This document shows, in pieces, positions 17,175 through 26,537 of a stretch of 64,000 nt of DNA. The DNA lies in NCBI GenBank assembly GCA_965263155.1, contig OZ253586.1:558001-622000 (forward strand), given 5' to 3'. A program made the translations under genes and the position numbers. The notes under the pieces are model-generated. The model saw only the letters and a list, made by a program, of their open reading frames with translations, was not told where the DNA came from and searched no databases. Source of the DNA: JAAXIE01 sp965263155. Its GTDB lineage: Bacteria > Chloroflexota > Dehalococcoidia > Lucifugimonadales > JAAXIE01. The stretch's first letter is position 1. The number at the start of each line of letters is the position of its first letter.

Positions 17175-18836
17175 CTACCTGCCCGCAGAAATCCACAGTT
17201 GCTCAGCCTTGGCCGTCAGGCTGGCGAACTCCGCAATGTCTGCGTCCTCGGGTATCAGCCGTCTCAGCCGTGCCGCCTCGTCGGCCACCGTTTGCAGGCT
17301 GCCTTCCCGCGCCCAATAGCTCTCGCGCAGGATTTCTGCGTACTCAGCCACGACAGCCGATAGTTGGAATTTGGGAGAGGCCAGCAAGAACTGGGATACC
17401 AACTCATTCCGCTGGAACTGGCGCGATATCTCATTTATCTCACCAGTGTCCGGGTCCTCGTAGCGTAGGAACACGGTGCTTATCACGCCGTCGGCGTCGT
17501 CGTGCAGCTTCAACTCATACAGAGCGGTGACGCTGTGGCCCGCCCCCACCTCTCCGGCGTCCACGGTGTCGTCGCGGAAGTCCTCGTCCGCTATGTCACG
17601 GTTCTCGTAGCCCAGCAGCCGGTAGCTGCGGACTACTGCTGGGTTGAAGTCCACCTGGACCTTGGTGTCCTTGGCGATGTTCTGTAGCGTGCCCACCAGG
17701 TTCTCCACAAACACGCGGCGGGCCTCGGTCAGGGTGTCCACGTAGTGGTAGGCGCCGTCACCGTCGTTGGCCAACTGCTCCATGAGCACGTCGTTGAAGT
17801 TGCCCATACCGAATCCGACGGTGGTGAGGCTGACGCCTGCATCGACTTGAGGCCTTATCTGGCTGAGGATGGATTCGGCGCCGGTGCGTCCCACGTTGCC
17901 TACACCGTCGGACAGCAGCAGCACTCGGGTGATGCGACCGGGCTGCACTTCTTCGGCTGCCATCTTGTAAGCGAGGCGCAGGCCGTCTTCCACGTAGGTG
18001 GAGCCGCTGGGGACTAGCGAGTTGATGGCCCCCATGATCGCCTGCTTCTCGCCCCCGTCCGTGGGCTCTAGCAGCACCCTGCCGCGATTGCCGTAGACCA
18101 CGATGCCAACGCGGTCAGCGGGCCTCAGCTCTTCCACTAGCAGCCGAAGCGACCGCTGGACCAACCCCAGACGGTCTTCGCGACCCATCGAGCCTGATAC
18201 GTCGATTGCCAAGACCAAGGTAGCACTCTTGCGAGCATCTTGGGGAATGGCCTTCCCCTCAAGTCCAACGCGCAGCATCCAATGCTTGTCGCCGCCAAAG
18301 GGCGAGGGCATGCCCTCGATGTGGATGGCAAAGGCCCCGCTCTCAGGGGGAGCGTAGTCCTGCTCGAAGTAGTTGACGAATTCCTCAACCCGAACCGAGT
18401 TAGGCACTGGTATGTTGCCATCTTGAATGAAGCGTCGTGCCACCGTATACGACGCGGTGTCCACATCGACGGCAAAGGTGGAGAAATGGTCGTCGTCGGT
18501 GTCGATGAAGGGGTTCACACCATAGTGCTGGAAGAAGGTGAGGTCGTAAGCGGCGTTGTTCACCGTGGCTGTGCCGCCGATGGCGTTGAAGCCTCCGGGC
18601 CGAGCATTGTGCTCGGAGTAATCGACGGCGTCGGTGATAAAGAGGGAGTCGAAGTTCGCACTGTCGCCGCTCATATTGACCAACTGCTGCTCAGTTGCTG
18701 GTGCTGCTGCTCTCGGAGCCGCCGAAGCCGCCTCCGAGAGCGCCCCCGTCTCCTCCTCCGACAATCCGCCACCACATGCGCCTATGGCCACCACCAGCGC
18801 CATGAAACTGATCAGGATCGCGATCTTCCTCGACAT
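17175..18836 (-). CDS. VWA-domain lipoprotein (YfbK-like)
   Basis: The protein has 553 residues. A lipoprotein signal peptide ends in AIGAC with the lipidated Cys at 21. Residues about 100-185 form the N-terminal domain characteristic of YfbK-type proteins (DDDHFSTFAVDVDTASY). A von Willebrand A domain follows, with an intact MIDAS motif DVSGSMG at 212-218. The C-terminal about 170 residues match the domain that follows VWA in this family. It is anchored outside the membrane and probably binds a partner through a metal ion; the function is not established. It is divergent from an HTH-TM-TPR gene across 171 bp, which may regulate it. Confidence 0.88.
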   Translation of the reverse strand: MSRKIAILISFMALVVAIGACGGGLSEEETGALSEAASAAPRAAAPATEQQLVNMSGDSANFDSLFITDAVDYSEHNARPGGFNAIGGTATVNNAAYDLTFFQHYGVNPFIDTDDDHFSTFAVDVDTASYTVARRFIQDGNIPVPNSVRVEEFVNYFEQDYAPPESGAFAIHIEGMPSPFGGDKHWMLRVGLEGKAIPQDARKSATLVLAIDVSGSMGREDRLGLVQRSLRLLVEELRPADRVGIVVYGNRGRVLLEPTDGGEKQAIMGAINSLVPSGSTYVEDGLRLAYKMAAEEVQPGRITRVLLLSDGVGNVGRTGAESILSQIRPQVDAGVSLTTVGFGMGNFNDVLMEQLANDGDGAYHYVDTLTEARRVFVENLVGTLQNIAKDTKVQVDFNPAVVRSYRLLGYENRDIADEDFRDDTVDAGEVGAGHSVTALYELKLHDDADGVISTVFLRYEDPDTGEINEISRQFQRNELVSQFLLASPKFQLSAVVAEYAEILRESYWAREGSLQTVADEAARLRRLIPEDADIAEFASLTAKAEQLWISAGR

Positions 18837-19007
18837 TCTTGCTGCCTCCTCACGGCTGATTTCGCTTGACGAGGCTTGACCTGTTCTGCCTAGCCTTAAA
18901 GAGGACAGCCCCGCCAGCGAACGGACTCAGAGTCCCACGGCATGGTGTACACTCCCAACTGCAAATGCGGTTCATTCAGTGATTTCAACGTACCAAAATT
19001 GTAACAA

Positions 19008-20651
19008 TTGCCTACTTTCGCCGAACTGCTGACCTCCTACATGGAGCGGACTGGCATCGGCGACGCCGAGTTGGCTCGGCGTATCCCTGTCAGCCGCCCC
19101 ACCCTGCTGCGCTGGAAGGAAGGCATCACCGCACGCCCCCGATACCGGGATGACGTCCGGCGCTGCGCAGAAGTTCTGCGGCTCACGTCGGAGGAGACGG
19201 ACGAGTTTCTGCTGGCGTCCGGCTTCTCTCCTGAAACGGCGGTCGTGCCAGTCGCAACGACGGTCCCGGCGTCTGAAGAAGCCATCAATGCTGATGATGC
19301 CTCCCTAGTTGCTCCTGAGCCAGCCGACGCTCCGGTCGTCTTCGCTCCAGTACCCCGCGTTGCGCCTGACACGAGGCTCGCGGGGTTTCTACAGCGGAAC
19401 CGGCGCTTTCTGGTCACCGGCGTGATGATACCCTTGATAGTGTTGGTGGCCGTGGTTGTTGTTGTGACGGTCAGGTCGGGGGATGACACGGTTTACCCCG
19501 TGGCTGCTGAAGGAGAATCTATCATTGTGCTGGCACCCTTCATCAACTACACGACCGGCGGGCAGGGCTTCAATGTCGTCGGACGCCTTAGGTCCGCCGT
19601 AGACAGCGTGCTGCAAGAGGCAGGACTTACGGCGGTGCGCACCGTGGAGTGGCCCAAGGAGATAGGCGAAGAGGAGGATGCGCGGGAGGCTGGCATACGC
19701 GCCAACGCCACTCTGGTCATCTGGGGGGAGTACGACAGCGGTCGGGTCATCGCCCGCTTCACCGTTCCCAGCGATGGCGCAGCGTCGCAGGCACAGCAGG
19801 TTGTGGCCATCGCCTCATCGCCCGCCGAGCTTCCGGCGACTATCAACATCGGGCTGACCGACGAGGTGCGTCATGTAGCGCTGGTGACCTTGGGGCAGCT
19901 CTATCTAGAGCGGGAGGAGTTCGACACAGCGAAGTCGGTTCTGGCGCGGGCATTGGACCCCCCGCCCTCCGAGGCCGCGGCCCTTGCCAACCTGCGTTTC
20001 CTTCTGGGGCGGGCCTACCTAGACGGAGACTTGGCGGACTTCGACGAGGCAATCTGGCTGTTCACCCAAGTGCTGGCTGTAGAACCCCGGTCAGTGGAGG
20101 CCCTCAACAGCCGCGGCCTAGCCTACTTGCAGCGTGGACGCCCAGGGGATGCGGTCTTGGGCATTGCGGACCTTGAGCGTGCGTTGGACATCGAGCCGGA
20201 GCGGGCTGCCACCATGCTCAATTTGGCTGTGGCATATCTGGGGCGTGGCGCACGGGGCGATGTGGACCGGGCCATCATCAGCCTGTCAGAGGCACTGGAT
20301 ATGCAGCCGGACTACGCTAGTGCCTACGTCAATCGGGCTAGCGCCTACGTCACAAGAGGTGGGCCCGGTGATTTAGAGCGGGCCTTCGAAGACTTGGAGG
20401 AGGCACTGGATATCGAGCCGGTGCTGCCCTCGACGCACTTGATGCTCGGAAACGCCTACGTGGCCCGCCGTCAGGACGGCGACCTGCAACTGGCCATCGC
20501 CGACATCGCCGAAACAGAGCTGTCGCGCTCACTATCGCGCCAGTCGAACGGCGTGGGTCCAATCGCTGAGAGCTGGGGCAATCCTTTCGACCGCGCGAGC
20601 TTGGTGGAAGTGCGAGCTAGGCCAGCCCCACCGGGCGACGCGCCGTGCTGA
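19008..20651 (+). CDS. Membrane-anchored protein with N-terminal XRE-type HTH and C-terminal TPR repeats
   Basis: The protein has 547 residues. Residues 1-75 form a helix-turn-helix of the XRE/Cro type (DAELARRIPVSRPTLLRWKEG). Residues about 139-162 are a membrane span (MIPLIVLVAVVVVVTV), so the HTH would be cytoplasmic and the rest outside. An extracytoplasmic alpha/beta domain follows, then about five TPR units from residue 285 to 500. The start is TTG at 19008: a TAA in the same frame ends at 19004 and no start lies between. No Shine-Dalgarno is visible, so the mRNA may be leaderless. Such a layout suggests signal transfer from envelope to DNA. The target could be the divergent VWA lipoprotein gene; that is inference. 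Confidence 0.8.
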   Translation: MPTFAELLTSYMERTGIGDAELARRIPVSRPTLLRWKEGITARPRYRDDVRRCAEVLRLTSEETDEFLLASGFSPETAVVPVATTVPASEEAINADDASLVAPEPADAPVVFAPVPRVAPDTRLAGFLQRNRRFLVTGVMIPLIVLVAVVVVVTVRSGDDTVYPVAAEGESIIVLAPFINYTTGGQGFNVVGRLRSAVDSVLQEAGLTAVRTVEWPKEIGEEEDAREAGIRANATLVIWGEYDSGRVIARFTVPSDGAASQAQQVVAIASSPAELPATINIGLTDEVRHVALVTLGQLYLEREEFDTAKSVLARALDPPPSEAAALANLRFLLGRAYLDGDLADFDEAIWLFTQVLAVEPRSVEALNSRGLAYLQRGRPGDAVLGIADLERALDIEPERAATMLNLAVAYLGRGARGDVDRAIISLSEALDMQPDYASAYVNRASAYVTRGGPGDLERAFEDLEEALDIEPVLPSTHLMLGNAYVARRQDGDLQLAIADIAETELSRSLSRQSNGVGPIAESWGNPFDRASLVEVRARPAPPGDAPC

Positions 20652-20732
20652 AGGGCCGACGTTGCGGGCTGGCTGGGCAAGCTTTACGATGCTCGGATCG
20701 AAGGGTCTGCTGCCTTCGGCTGGAGGTGCGAC

Positions 20733-21339
20733 ATGACAGCGAGCAACTACTCCGGGTTGCGCGAGGTCTATAAGCCGCCTGCTTCTAGGGCTGCGCAGAA
20801 GGTGTTGGACTACTTGGATGTGCACTGCTGCAACTTCATCGTCCTCTCGCACATGGGGGTGCTCAGCTCCGCCAACGCCAGTGGCCAAGCCGATGCCTCA
20901 CCCGCGGCGACCCGCCCGGGTTCGTGCAGGTGCTGGACGACAAGACCCTGTTGCTGCCCGCCCGCCCAGGAAATAACCAAGTCGACTCGCTACAGAACAT
21001 CGTGCAGAACCCCGGCGTGGGGCTGCTCTTCTTCGTGCCTGGGATGAACGAGACGCTGCGGGTAAAGGGTAAGGCGGAAATCATCACCGATGCTGAGACC
21101 TCGGAGCCAATGACGTGGAAGCGTCGTGCCCCCCTGTCTGGCCTGAAGATAACGGTGGAAGAGGCTTCCTCCACTGCGGCCGGACATTGATCCGCTCCCG
21201 TCTGTGGGACCCTGACGCGCAGATAGACCGCTCGGTGTATCCCACTTACGGGCAGGTGCTGGCCGACCAGATTGCAGGTGCTGACGCCAAGCAAATCGAC
21301 GACTCTGAGGACGAGGCCAACAGAGAGAGGCTCTATTAG
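20733..21339 (+). pseudogene. Pyridoxamine 5'-phosphate oxidase-like FMN-binding protein (MSMEG_1061-like), two frameshifts
   Basis: Three segments in three frames together make one PPOX-family protein of about 200 residues. The first starts at ATG 20733 and runs to GQADASP. The second carries GFVQVLDDKTLLLPARPGNN and VGLLFFVPGMNETLRVKG. The third carries LIRSRLWDPDAQ and ends at 21339. The frame changes fall at CCC 20901-20903 and TT 21166-21167; each is explained by one missing base. Proteins of this group bind FMN or a related flavin and are mostly uncharacterised. Two defects in one gene favour real inactivation, but both are in short homopolymers. Confidence 0.82.
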
Positions 21340-21377
21340 GGCCTCGCCCTAGGCTCTGTAGATGCCTTAACAAGAAC

Positions 21378-21405
21378 AAGGGGCTGCGTGTGAGCGCAGC
21401 CCCTT
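21378..21405. terminator. Bidirectional hairpin terminator
   Basis: A perfect 11-bp stem (AAGGGGCTGCG with CGCAGCCCCTT) and a 6-nt loop sit between the converging PPOX-like gene and the FtsX permease gene. The flanks are A- or T-rich on both strands, so it can serve both directions. Confidence 0.8.
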
Positions 21406-21410
21406 ACTTA

Positions 21411-24400
21411 TTACTCGTAGCGCAGCGCCTGTGCTGGTGCGATGGAGGCTGCTTGCCGGGACGGCAGGTAGGTCGTGAGTAGTGAGAACACGTACGCCCC
21501 CACACAGATGATCACTACCTTCAGCCATGGAATCGCCAGCGCGAAGGTCGGCTCATCGTTCTGTATGTCGGCCGCCACGTTGACCGATGTCAGTAGTCCC
21601 AATCCCAGCCCCACGGCTATCCCCAGGATGGTGATGAAAGACGACTCCGCAAGGAAGTTCAGTTGCACCATTCCCCTGGAGTAACCTATCGCCCGCATGA
21701 CCCCTATCTCGTGACGCCTCTCCACCACGGCACGGGCGCTGATCACACCCAAGGCGGCGATGCCCACCACCAGACCCAAGGCCATGAATGCCAGTACCAA
21801 GTTGAAGAAGGAGCGTTGCTGCCCTTGGAAATCGGCGATGGCTTCCTGCAAGTCGAGCGTCTGCAGGCCATGTTCGAAGAACGCTGCTTCAATCTGCTCG
21901 TCGGCATCCTCGACACCCGGCATCGTGTTGAAGAAGAACTGTGTGGCGTCGATCTCCTCGGGCAGGACATCGGCAAGGGTATTGGACGAGGTGAATAGCC
22001 CCGCGGGCAGTATCAACCCTCCGCCAGAGGTGAATTCGTCCAAGACGCCGATGATGGTTAATTCGAAGTTGGTGTTGCTCTTCAGGTGTTGTACGGTGAC
22101 CTGCACCGGTTCCATCACGTCGTTCTCGATGTACAGACCTTCCACGTCTTCCAGAGTGAACCCCTCGAACTCACTCTGGAAGGCAAAGCCCGCCCGGCTA
22201 GGCACCAGCAGAGCATTGACCACTGCTAGTCCCGGCTCGTCCCGCAGGGCGTCCCACACGGCTTGGTGGTCAATGCCCGCGTCGGTTACGTACTCTGCCG
22301 ACGTCAGGGAAAATGGAAAGCCACTGGAGCCCACGAAGTCGTCGTCGACCCCCGTGAGCACGGTGTCGTTGCTTTCCGCGTCCGACATGCTGGACAAGCG
22401 TGCGGACGCTCGATAGTCGGTGCGGAAGGTGCCCACTTGGGGTTGGCCATTCACTCGCTCGACGATGGACAGGTTGGGGTCGGCCTCCACGCGGGCGGAG
22501 AGGTCCGTCAAGAGGTTCAGGTCGTTGCCGGCAAGGGCCAGCACGTTGTAATTCCCTGCGAACCGCTCTTGGTCGTCAAACAGCTTGTCGAATCCCTCCA
22601 GAAGGACGGACATAACGAGAACGGAGAAGATCACCACGGCGAACATCGCCACCGAAAGGCCGGTGCGGAAGCCGAAGCGCAGGGGGTAGGCTGCTGCTGA
22701 CTTGGCAATGGGGGCCAAGGCCAAGCTGCGTCCGAAGGTCGCCGACAACAGGCGCAGCACTATTGGAGAGTTGTTGACGATCACCAGCACTGCCCCAGCC
22801 ACCAGCAGGGCCCCGGACACAAAGAAGATGGACAGGTCCTCGTTCCACTGATCTTTCAACTGGTCGGTCACGCTGGCTGGCAGCAGCCACCAAGCTAGCA
22901 GCACCACGCCTGTGCCTGTCAGCACCCAGCGCTGTTCCACGCCCTTCCAGCGCAGTATCAGAGCGATGCCCACCGGTATGAGGGAGATGCCAATCCCGAA
23001 CCCCGTTAGGTGGTCCGCGTTCCACGAGGAGAGGAGCACTAGGACTCCTAAGATGGTGATGACCAGCCCCCAGATGAGGGTGCCCCGGCCAGCCCGGGAC
23101 AGGCGCGGCTCGGGTATGTCGCGTATGGCCCGCACGATGTTCAGCTTGCTGATGCGCCACGAGGCAAAGGCGACCGTCATGAAAGTGATGACGCTACCTA
23201 GGAAGAAGGACACCAGCACCGATGTGGTATGCACGTGCGGAGTGAACTCGAAGTCGGTGGTGACGTCGGAACTGAATATCTCGCCGACGACCACGACGAT
23301 CAGGTATCCCAGTCCCACTCCTATGAGCGAACCGACAATCGCCGACCCAATACTGTAGAAGGCGCGCTCGGCCAGGAAGGCCCGCACCAAGTGGCTGCGC
23401 TGCATCCCGACCGCCCCGGGCGATGCCCATCTCGCTCTTCCGCTCCGCCGCCAGCATGGTGAAGATCAGAAATATCAGCAGCAGCCCGACGCCGATGGAG
23501 AAGAGGCCGAAGGTGGTGAACAGCGATACGAATATGTTCCCCACCTCGTTCGCTATCCCCACGATCCGCTGCTTGACGCCGAACACCTCCAAGCCTGCTT
23601 CCTTAAGAGCAGGCAAGTCGTTGAACCTGTCGACGACTTGGTCTGTCAGCGCCTCGCCCTCGAGGTACCCGCCCTTGTTCGATATGAGGATGGTGGACAG
23701 AAGACCCGGCTTGCCCAGTAGCTCTTGGGCATGGGCCAGCGAGGTCATGACTACGACCTTGGTCGCCGACCGCTTGTAGTACCAGCCGTCCACCACGGCC
23801 TTCACCTTCAGGTCGGTAAGCTGCGCAGGCCCCAAGGCTACACCTATGGTGTCGCCGGCTTGGGCGTCCAAGGCATCAGCCCCGTCGCGGTCGAGGTACA
23901 CCTCGTCCACGGCTAAGGATGACAAGTAGACGGCGTTGCCTTGGGTATCCGTCAGGCTCTCGAACCCAGCGGCGCTGACCGGCTCCAAGCCGGTAAGCAG
24001 GGCTTCCACCTCGAACTGTCGCGAGCTTGTGTTGATGACCGCAGTGGGTTGCGACAGCACTGGGACCACGCCGTCAATGATATCAGTGGCGGCCTCTAGT
24101 TGGGGCGCGACCTCATGGTAGACCTCCTCGGAGAAGTGTTCCGGCAGGGCCGTGTCCTCCCACAGAGACGAGTCTTCGTCCAAGCGTATCGTCTCGTCCA
24201 GCGCGCGCAGGCTCTGGGTGGCGTTCACCTTTATGCTTTGGGTCATCGAGTCGCCGGTGGCGAAAGCACTGGAGATGATGGCTGTTGCCAGCATCAAGCC
24301 GACCACCACCAACAGCCCACGCATCGGGCGCCTCACTACGTTGCGCAGGGCCATCCGCACCAGAACGTTGTCGGGTATGAGTATGAAGAGGAGGACTGCC

Positions 24401-24471
24401 ACCATGATGGCAAAGGCGACGGCTAGGCCCGATGCGATATCGCTTACGGGTGTCCCGAAAAGCTCGTCCAT
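21411..24471 (-). pseudogene. MacB/FtsX-type ABC exporter permease, frameshifted in the middle
   Basis: Two long frames join into one permease of about 1019 residues with two FtsX domains. The first part starts at ATG 24471 (one-base overlap with the ATPase stop) and covers a first membrane helix, a large external domain and the beginning of an FtsX core (LAAERKSEMGIAR). The second part resumes with MQRSHLVRAFLAERAF and holds the remaining membrane segments and a second FtsX unit. The frames meet at a CCCC run (23414-23417, plus strand); one base fewer restores the reading AERKSEMGIARAVGMQRSHL. Such exporters move lipids, peptides or lipoproteins. The ATPase gene of the same operon is also interrupted. 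Confidence 0.85.
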
Positions 24472-25283
24472 TACTTGCCGGCCGCCATCGGCTGGGCGCG
24501 TACCCGCGCATCGCTGGCGATCTGGCCGTCCTGCATACGGATGATGCGGTGGGCCCGCGCGGCCACGTCATCGGAGTGGGTGACGATGACGAAGGTGTGG
24601 CCGTTGTCGCGGTTCAACAGGCTCAGAAGGTTCATGATGGCGTTGGAGTTCTCTGTGTCCAAGTTGCCGGTGGGCTCGTCGGCCCAGACGATTTCCGGCG
24701 CGTTCACCAGCGCCCGGGCGATAGCAACCCTCTGCTGCTATCCACCTGAGAGCTCCGAGAGGTAGTGGCGGCTCCATTCACCAAGGCCCACCATCTCAAT
24801 GGCGGCCTCCGCCTGTCCTCTAGCTGGGCCCGCCTTCGTGCGGGAGACCAGCAGGGGTAACTCCACGTTCTCCAGCACCGTGAGCACCGGCAACAGGTTG
24901 TAGGACTGGAAGACGTAGCCCATGCGGGTGGCCCGGTAGCGCGTCTTCTCGTTTTCCTTCATGCGGACCAAGTCGGCCCCGCCGATGCTGATGCTGCCAG
25001 AGTCGATCTCGTCGAGGCCTGACAAACAGTTGAGAAGGGTGGTCTTGCCACAGCCGCTGGGGTCCATGATGGCCACCATCTCACCACGAGTTACCTGTAG
25101 GTCCACTCCCCTGAGGGCGGCGACTTGGACACGCCCTGAGTCATAGATTTTGTAGACCCCTTCGGCCTCGATGATCACTCCTGCGCCACTGCCTCCCACT
25201 TCGTGCCCTCCGGTCGCGGTTGTTTCGCTGTTGACCAATGGTCCACCCGTTTTCGTATCTGTAGCGTGTGAAATTTGTGACAT
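24471..25283 (-). pseudogene. ABC exporter ATPase (MacB/LolD type) with an in-frame TAG in the signature motif
   Basis: Walker A reads GPSGCGKTT-like (visible as DPSGCGKTTLLN), and Walker B with the following loop reads EIVWADEPTGNLDTENS. The ABC signature should read LSGGQQQRVAIARAL, but the codon after LSGG is TAG (24738-24740), a single C-to-T change from CAG. The frame continues without other defects to 24471, total 270 codons. The product would stop before the signature helix and Walker B and so be inactive unless the codon is read through. TAG is an ordinary stop elsewhere in this window. Confidence 0.87.
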
Positions 25284-25302
25284 GGCCGCATCTGTCCAGC
25301 TA

Positions 25303-25338
25303 GTGTCACACTGTGACTCGGGCAGACCGTGTCACACT
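25303..25338. promoter_or_regulatory. Possible operator: repeated GTGTCACACT upstream of the ABC exporter genes
   Basis: GTGTCACACT occurs at 25303-25312 and 25329-25338, 26 bp apart. The first copy is part of an inverted repeat, GTCACA-C-TGTGAC (25305-25317). The position 20-55 bp upstream of the ATPase start suits a regulator binding site. No matching regulator is adjacent. Confidence 0.4.
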
Positions 25339-25341
25339 CTC

Positions 25342-25391
25342 GTAGCTGGGAAGCGGCCACCATTGTAGCTAGCGCGAATTTGTTTGTAGCT
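25342..25391 (-). repeat. AGCTAC spaced repeat, locus A (steps 23 and 21 bp)
   Basis: On the minus strand AGCTAC occurs three times; its complement GTAGCT starts at 25342, 25365 and 25386. The 15-nt spacer of the 21-bp step (AAACAAATTCGCGCT) resembles the spacers at 40.9 and 58.7 kb. The locus overlaps the first unit of the 133-bp tandem repeat. Confidence 0.7.
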
Positions 25392-25629
25392 GAGAATGGT
25401 CTCATTGTCGCATCCCCGTATCTGAGCCAGCTTTGCAGCCTTGGCCGCGTTTTCTCCGCATTTGCGGACTCCGAAAAGAGGCTGAGGCGACTCCCCTGTA
25501 GCTAGCGCGAATTTTCTCTTATCTGAGAATGGTCTCATTGTCGCATCCCCGTATCTGAGCCAGCTTTGCAGCCCTGGCCGCGTTTTCTCCGCATTTGCCG
25601 ACTCCGAAAAGAGGCTGAGGCGACTCCCT
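25365..25629. repeat. Tandem duplication of a 133-bp intergenic unit
   Basis: The unit starting GTAGCTAGCGCGAATT at 25365 recurs at 25498 with few differences and ends at about 25629. Both units contain ATGGTCTCATTGTCGCATCC and GACTCCGAAAAGAGGCTGAG. The main divergence is early in the unit, where GTAGCT at 25386 is matched by TTATCT at 25519. No convincing gene lies in it, and no terminal inverted repeats or target-site duplications are visible. It fills most of the gap between the ABC ATPase and the thioredoxin-like gene. Confidence 0.9.
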
Positions 25630-25747
25630 GTTCGTTCCATTCAGGGGGCCAGCCCACAGCCTGTTTCAAGCCTATGGGGAGGGCTTGGGGGCTGTCAACG
25701 AGCTAATGTCATGGGGTGGTAGGGGCCTTCATTGCCGTGCCCCTCGC

Positions 25748-26389
25748 TCATTGTTCTTGGGATGTCTGGCCTCTCAGGAAAATGCGCAATGCCCCTTGGT
25801 TGGCAACCCCGTGAAGCGTCGTCGCCAGCCTCCCCTCACGGTCAATAAAGTAGGTACTGGGCACGGCACGGATCCGGTAGGCCCGTGCCACATCCCCCGT
25901 CGTGTCCAAGGCCAAGGGGTACGTAACACCCACCTGCTCAGCGAACTTGCTCGCCTCCGAAGCAGTGTCATCCACCGCAATCCCCACGAACACCACCCCC
26001 TGCTCCCGGTGCTCCTCCCAAGCCTTCTGAAAGTCGGGCATCTCCAGCCGGCACGGCCCGCACCACGAAGCCCAGAAATTCAGCACCACCACCTTTCCGT
26101 CGAGGGCGGCGAGGTTCACCTCGCCGCCGTCCAACCCCTCCAAGGCGAATCTTGGGGCTGGCTCGCCGACCTCGAGAGGGGGCATGTCGCGGGAGAAGGC
26201 GGAGGGTGCGAGGGTGGCAGAGGGTGTGGAGGTTGGGACTGGCGGTGGAGTGGCGGTCTGGGTGTGCACGGCCGTATAGGTAGGAGTGGGAGTGGATGGG
26301 GGTGTTGGGGTCGCCGTGGGTGGTCGCTGGGCGCAGGCTAGGGAAAGGGCGAGTCCCACTGCGATCACGATCAAAAGGGGGGAGGGCAT
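25748..26389 (-). CDS. TlpA/ResA-type thioredoxin-fold lipoprotein
   Basis: The protein has 213 residues. A lipoprotein signal ends in SLAC with the lipidated Cys at 19. A Pro/Thr-rich linker (about residues 22-58) follows, then a redoxin domain with the active site WCGPC (Cys 110 and 113) and the cis-proline region VPSTYFID. It would act outside the membrane as a thiol-disulfide reductase, for instance in cytochrome c maturation or repair of oxidised cysteines; the partner is unknown. No cytochrome maturation genes are nearby. Confidence 0.92.
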   Translation of the reverse strand: MPSPLLIVIAVGLALSLACAQRPPTATPTPPSTPTPTYTAVHTQTATPPPVPTSTPSATLAPSAFSRDMPPLEVGEPAPRFALEGLDGGEVNLAALDGKVVVLNFWASWCGPCRLEMPDFQKAWEEHREQGVVFVGIAVDDTASEASKFAEQVGVTYPLALDTTGDVARAYRIRAVPSTYFIDREGRLATTLHGVANQGALRIFLRGQTSQEQ

Positions 26390-26522
26390 GGTGTCAGTTT
26401 ATCAGACCTAGTGTCGAAGACGTGACAATCCCTACTTTCGTCTCGTGCGGTGGCGGGTGTATAAGTTGGTTCAGGATAGTCGGTTCCCTATGATTGGAAT
26501 AGTCGTTGGGACCGAAGCACCG

Positions 26523-26528
26523 AGGAGG
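26523..26528 (+). promoter_or_regulatory. Ribosome binding site deciding the start of the AlbA_2 gene
   Basis: AGGAGG lies 9 nt before ATG 26538 but only 3 nt before the in-frame GTG 26532. The ATG is therefore the better start. Confidence 0.65.
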
Positions 26529-26537
26529 TGAGTGGCA

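Noticed and set aside
25342..25640. CRISPR array
   Set aside because: The unit is 133 bp, present only twice, and the hexamers are too short and differently spaced for CRISPR repeats; no cas genes are present.
25175..25640. Small minus-strand genes within the 133-bp tandem repeat
   Set aside because: The open frames merely follow the duplicated DNA and lack ribosome binding sites and similarity to known proteins. The 23-bp steps of the repeat also break any coding periodicity.
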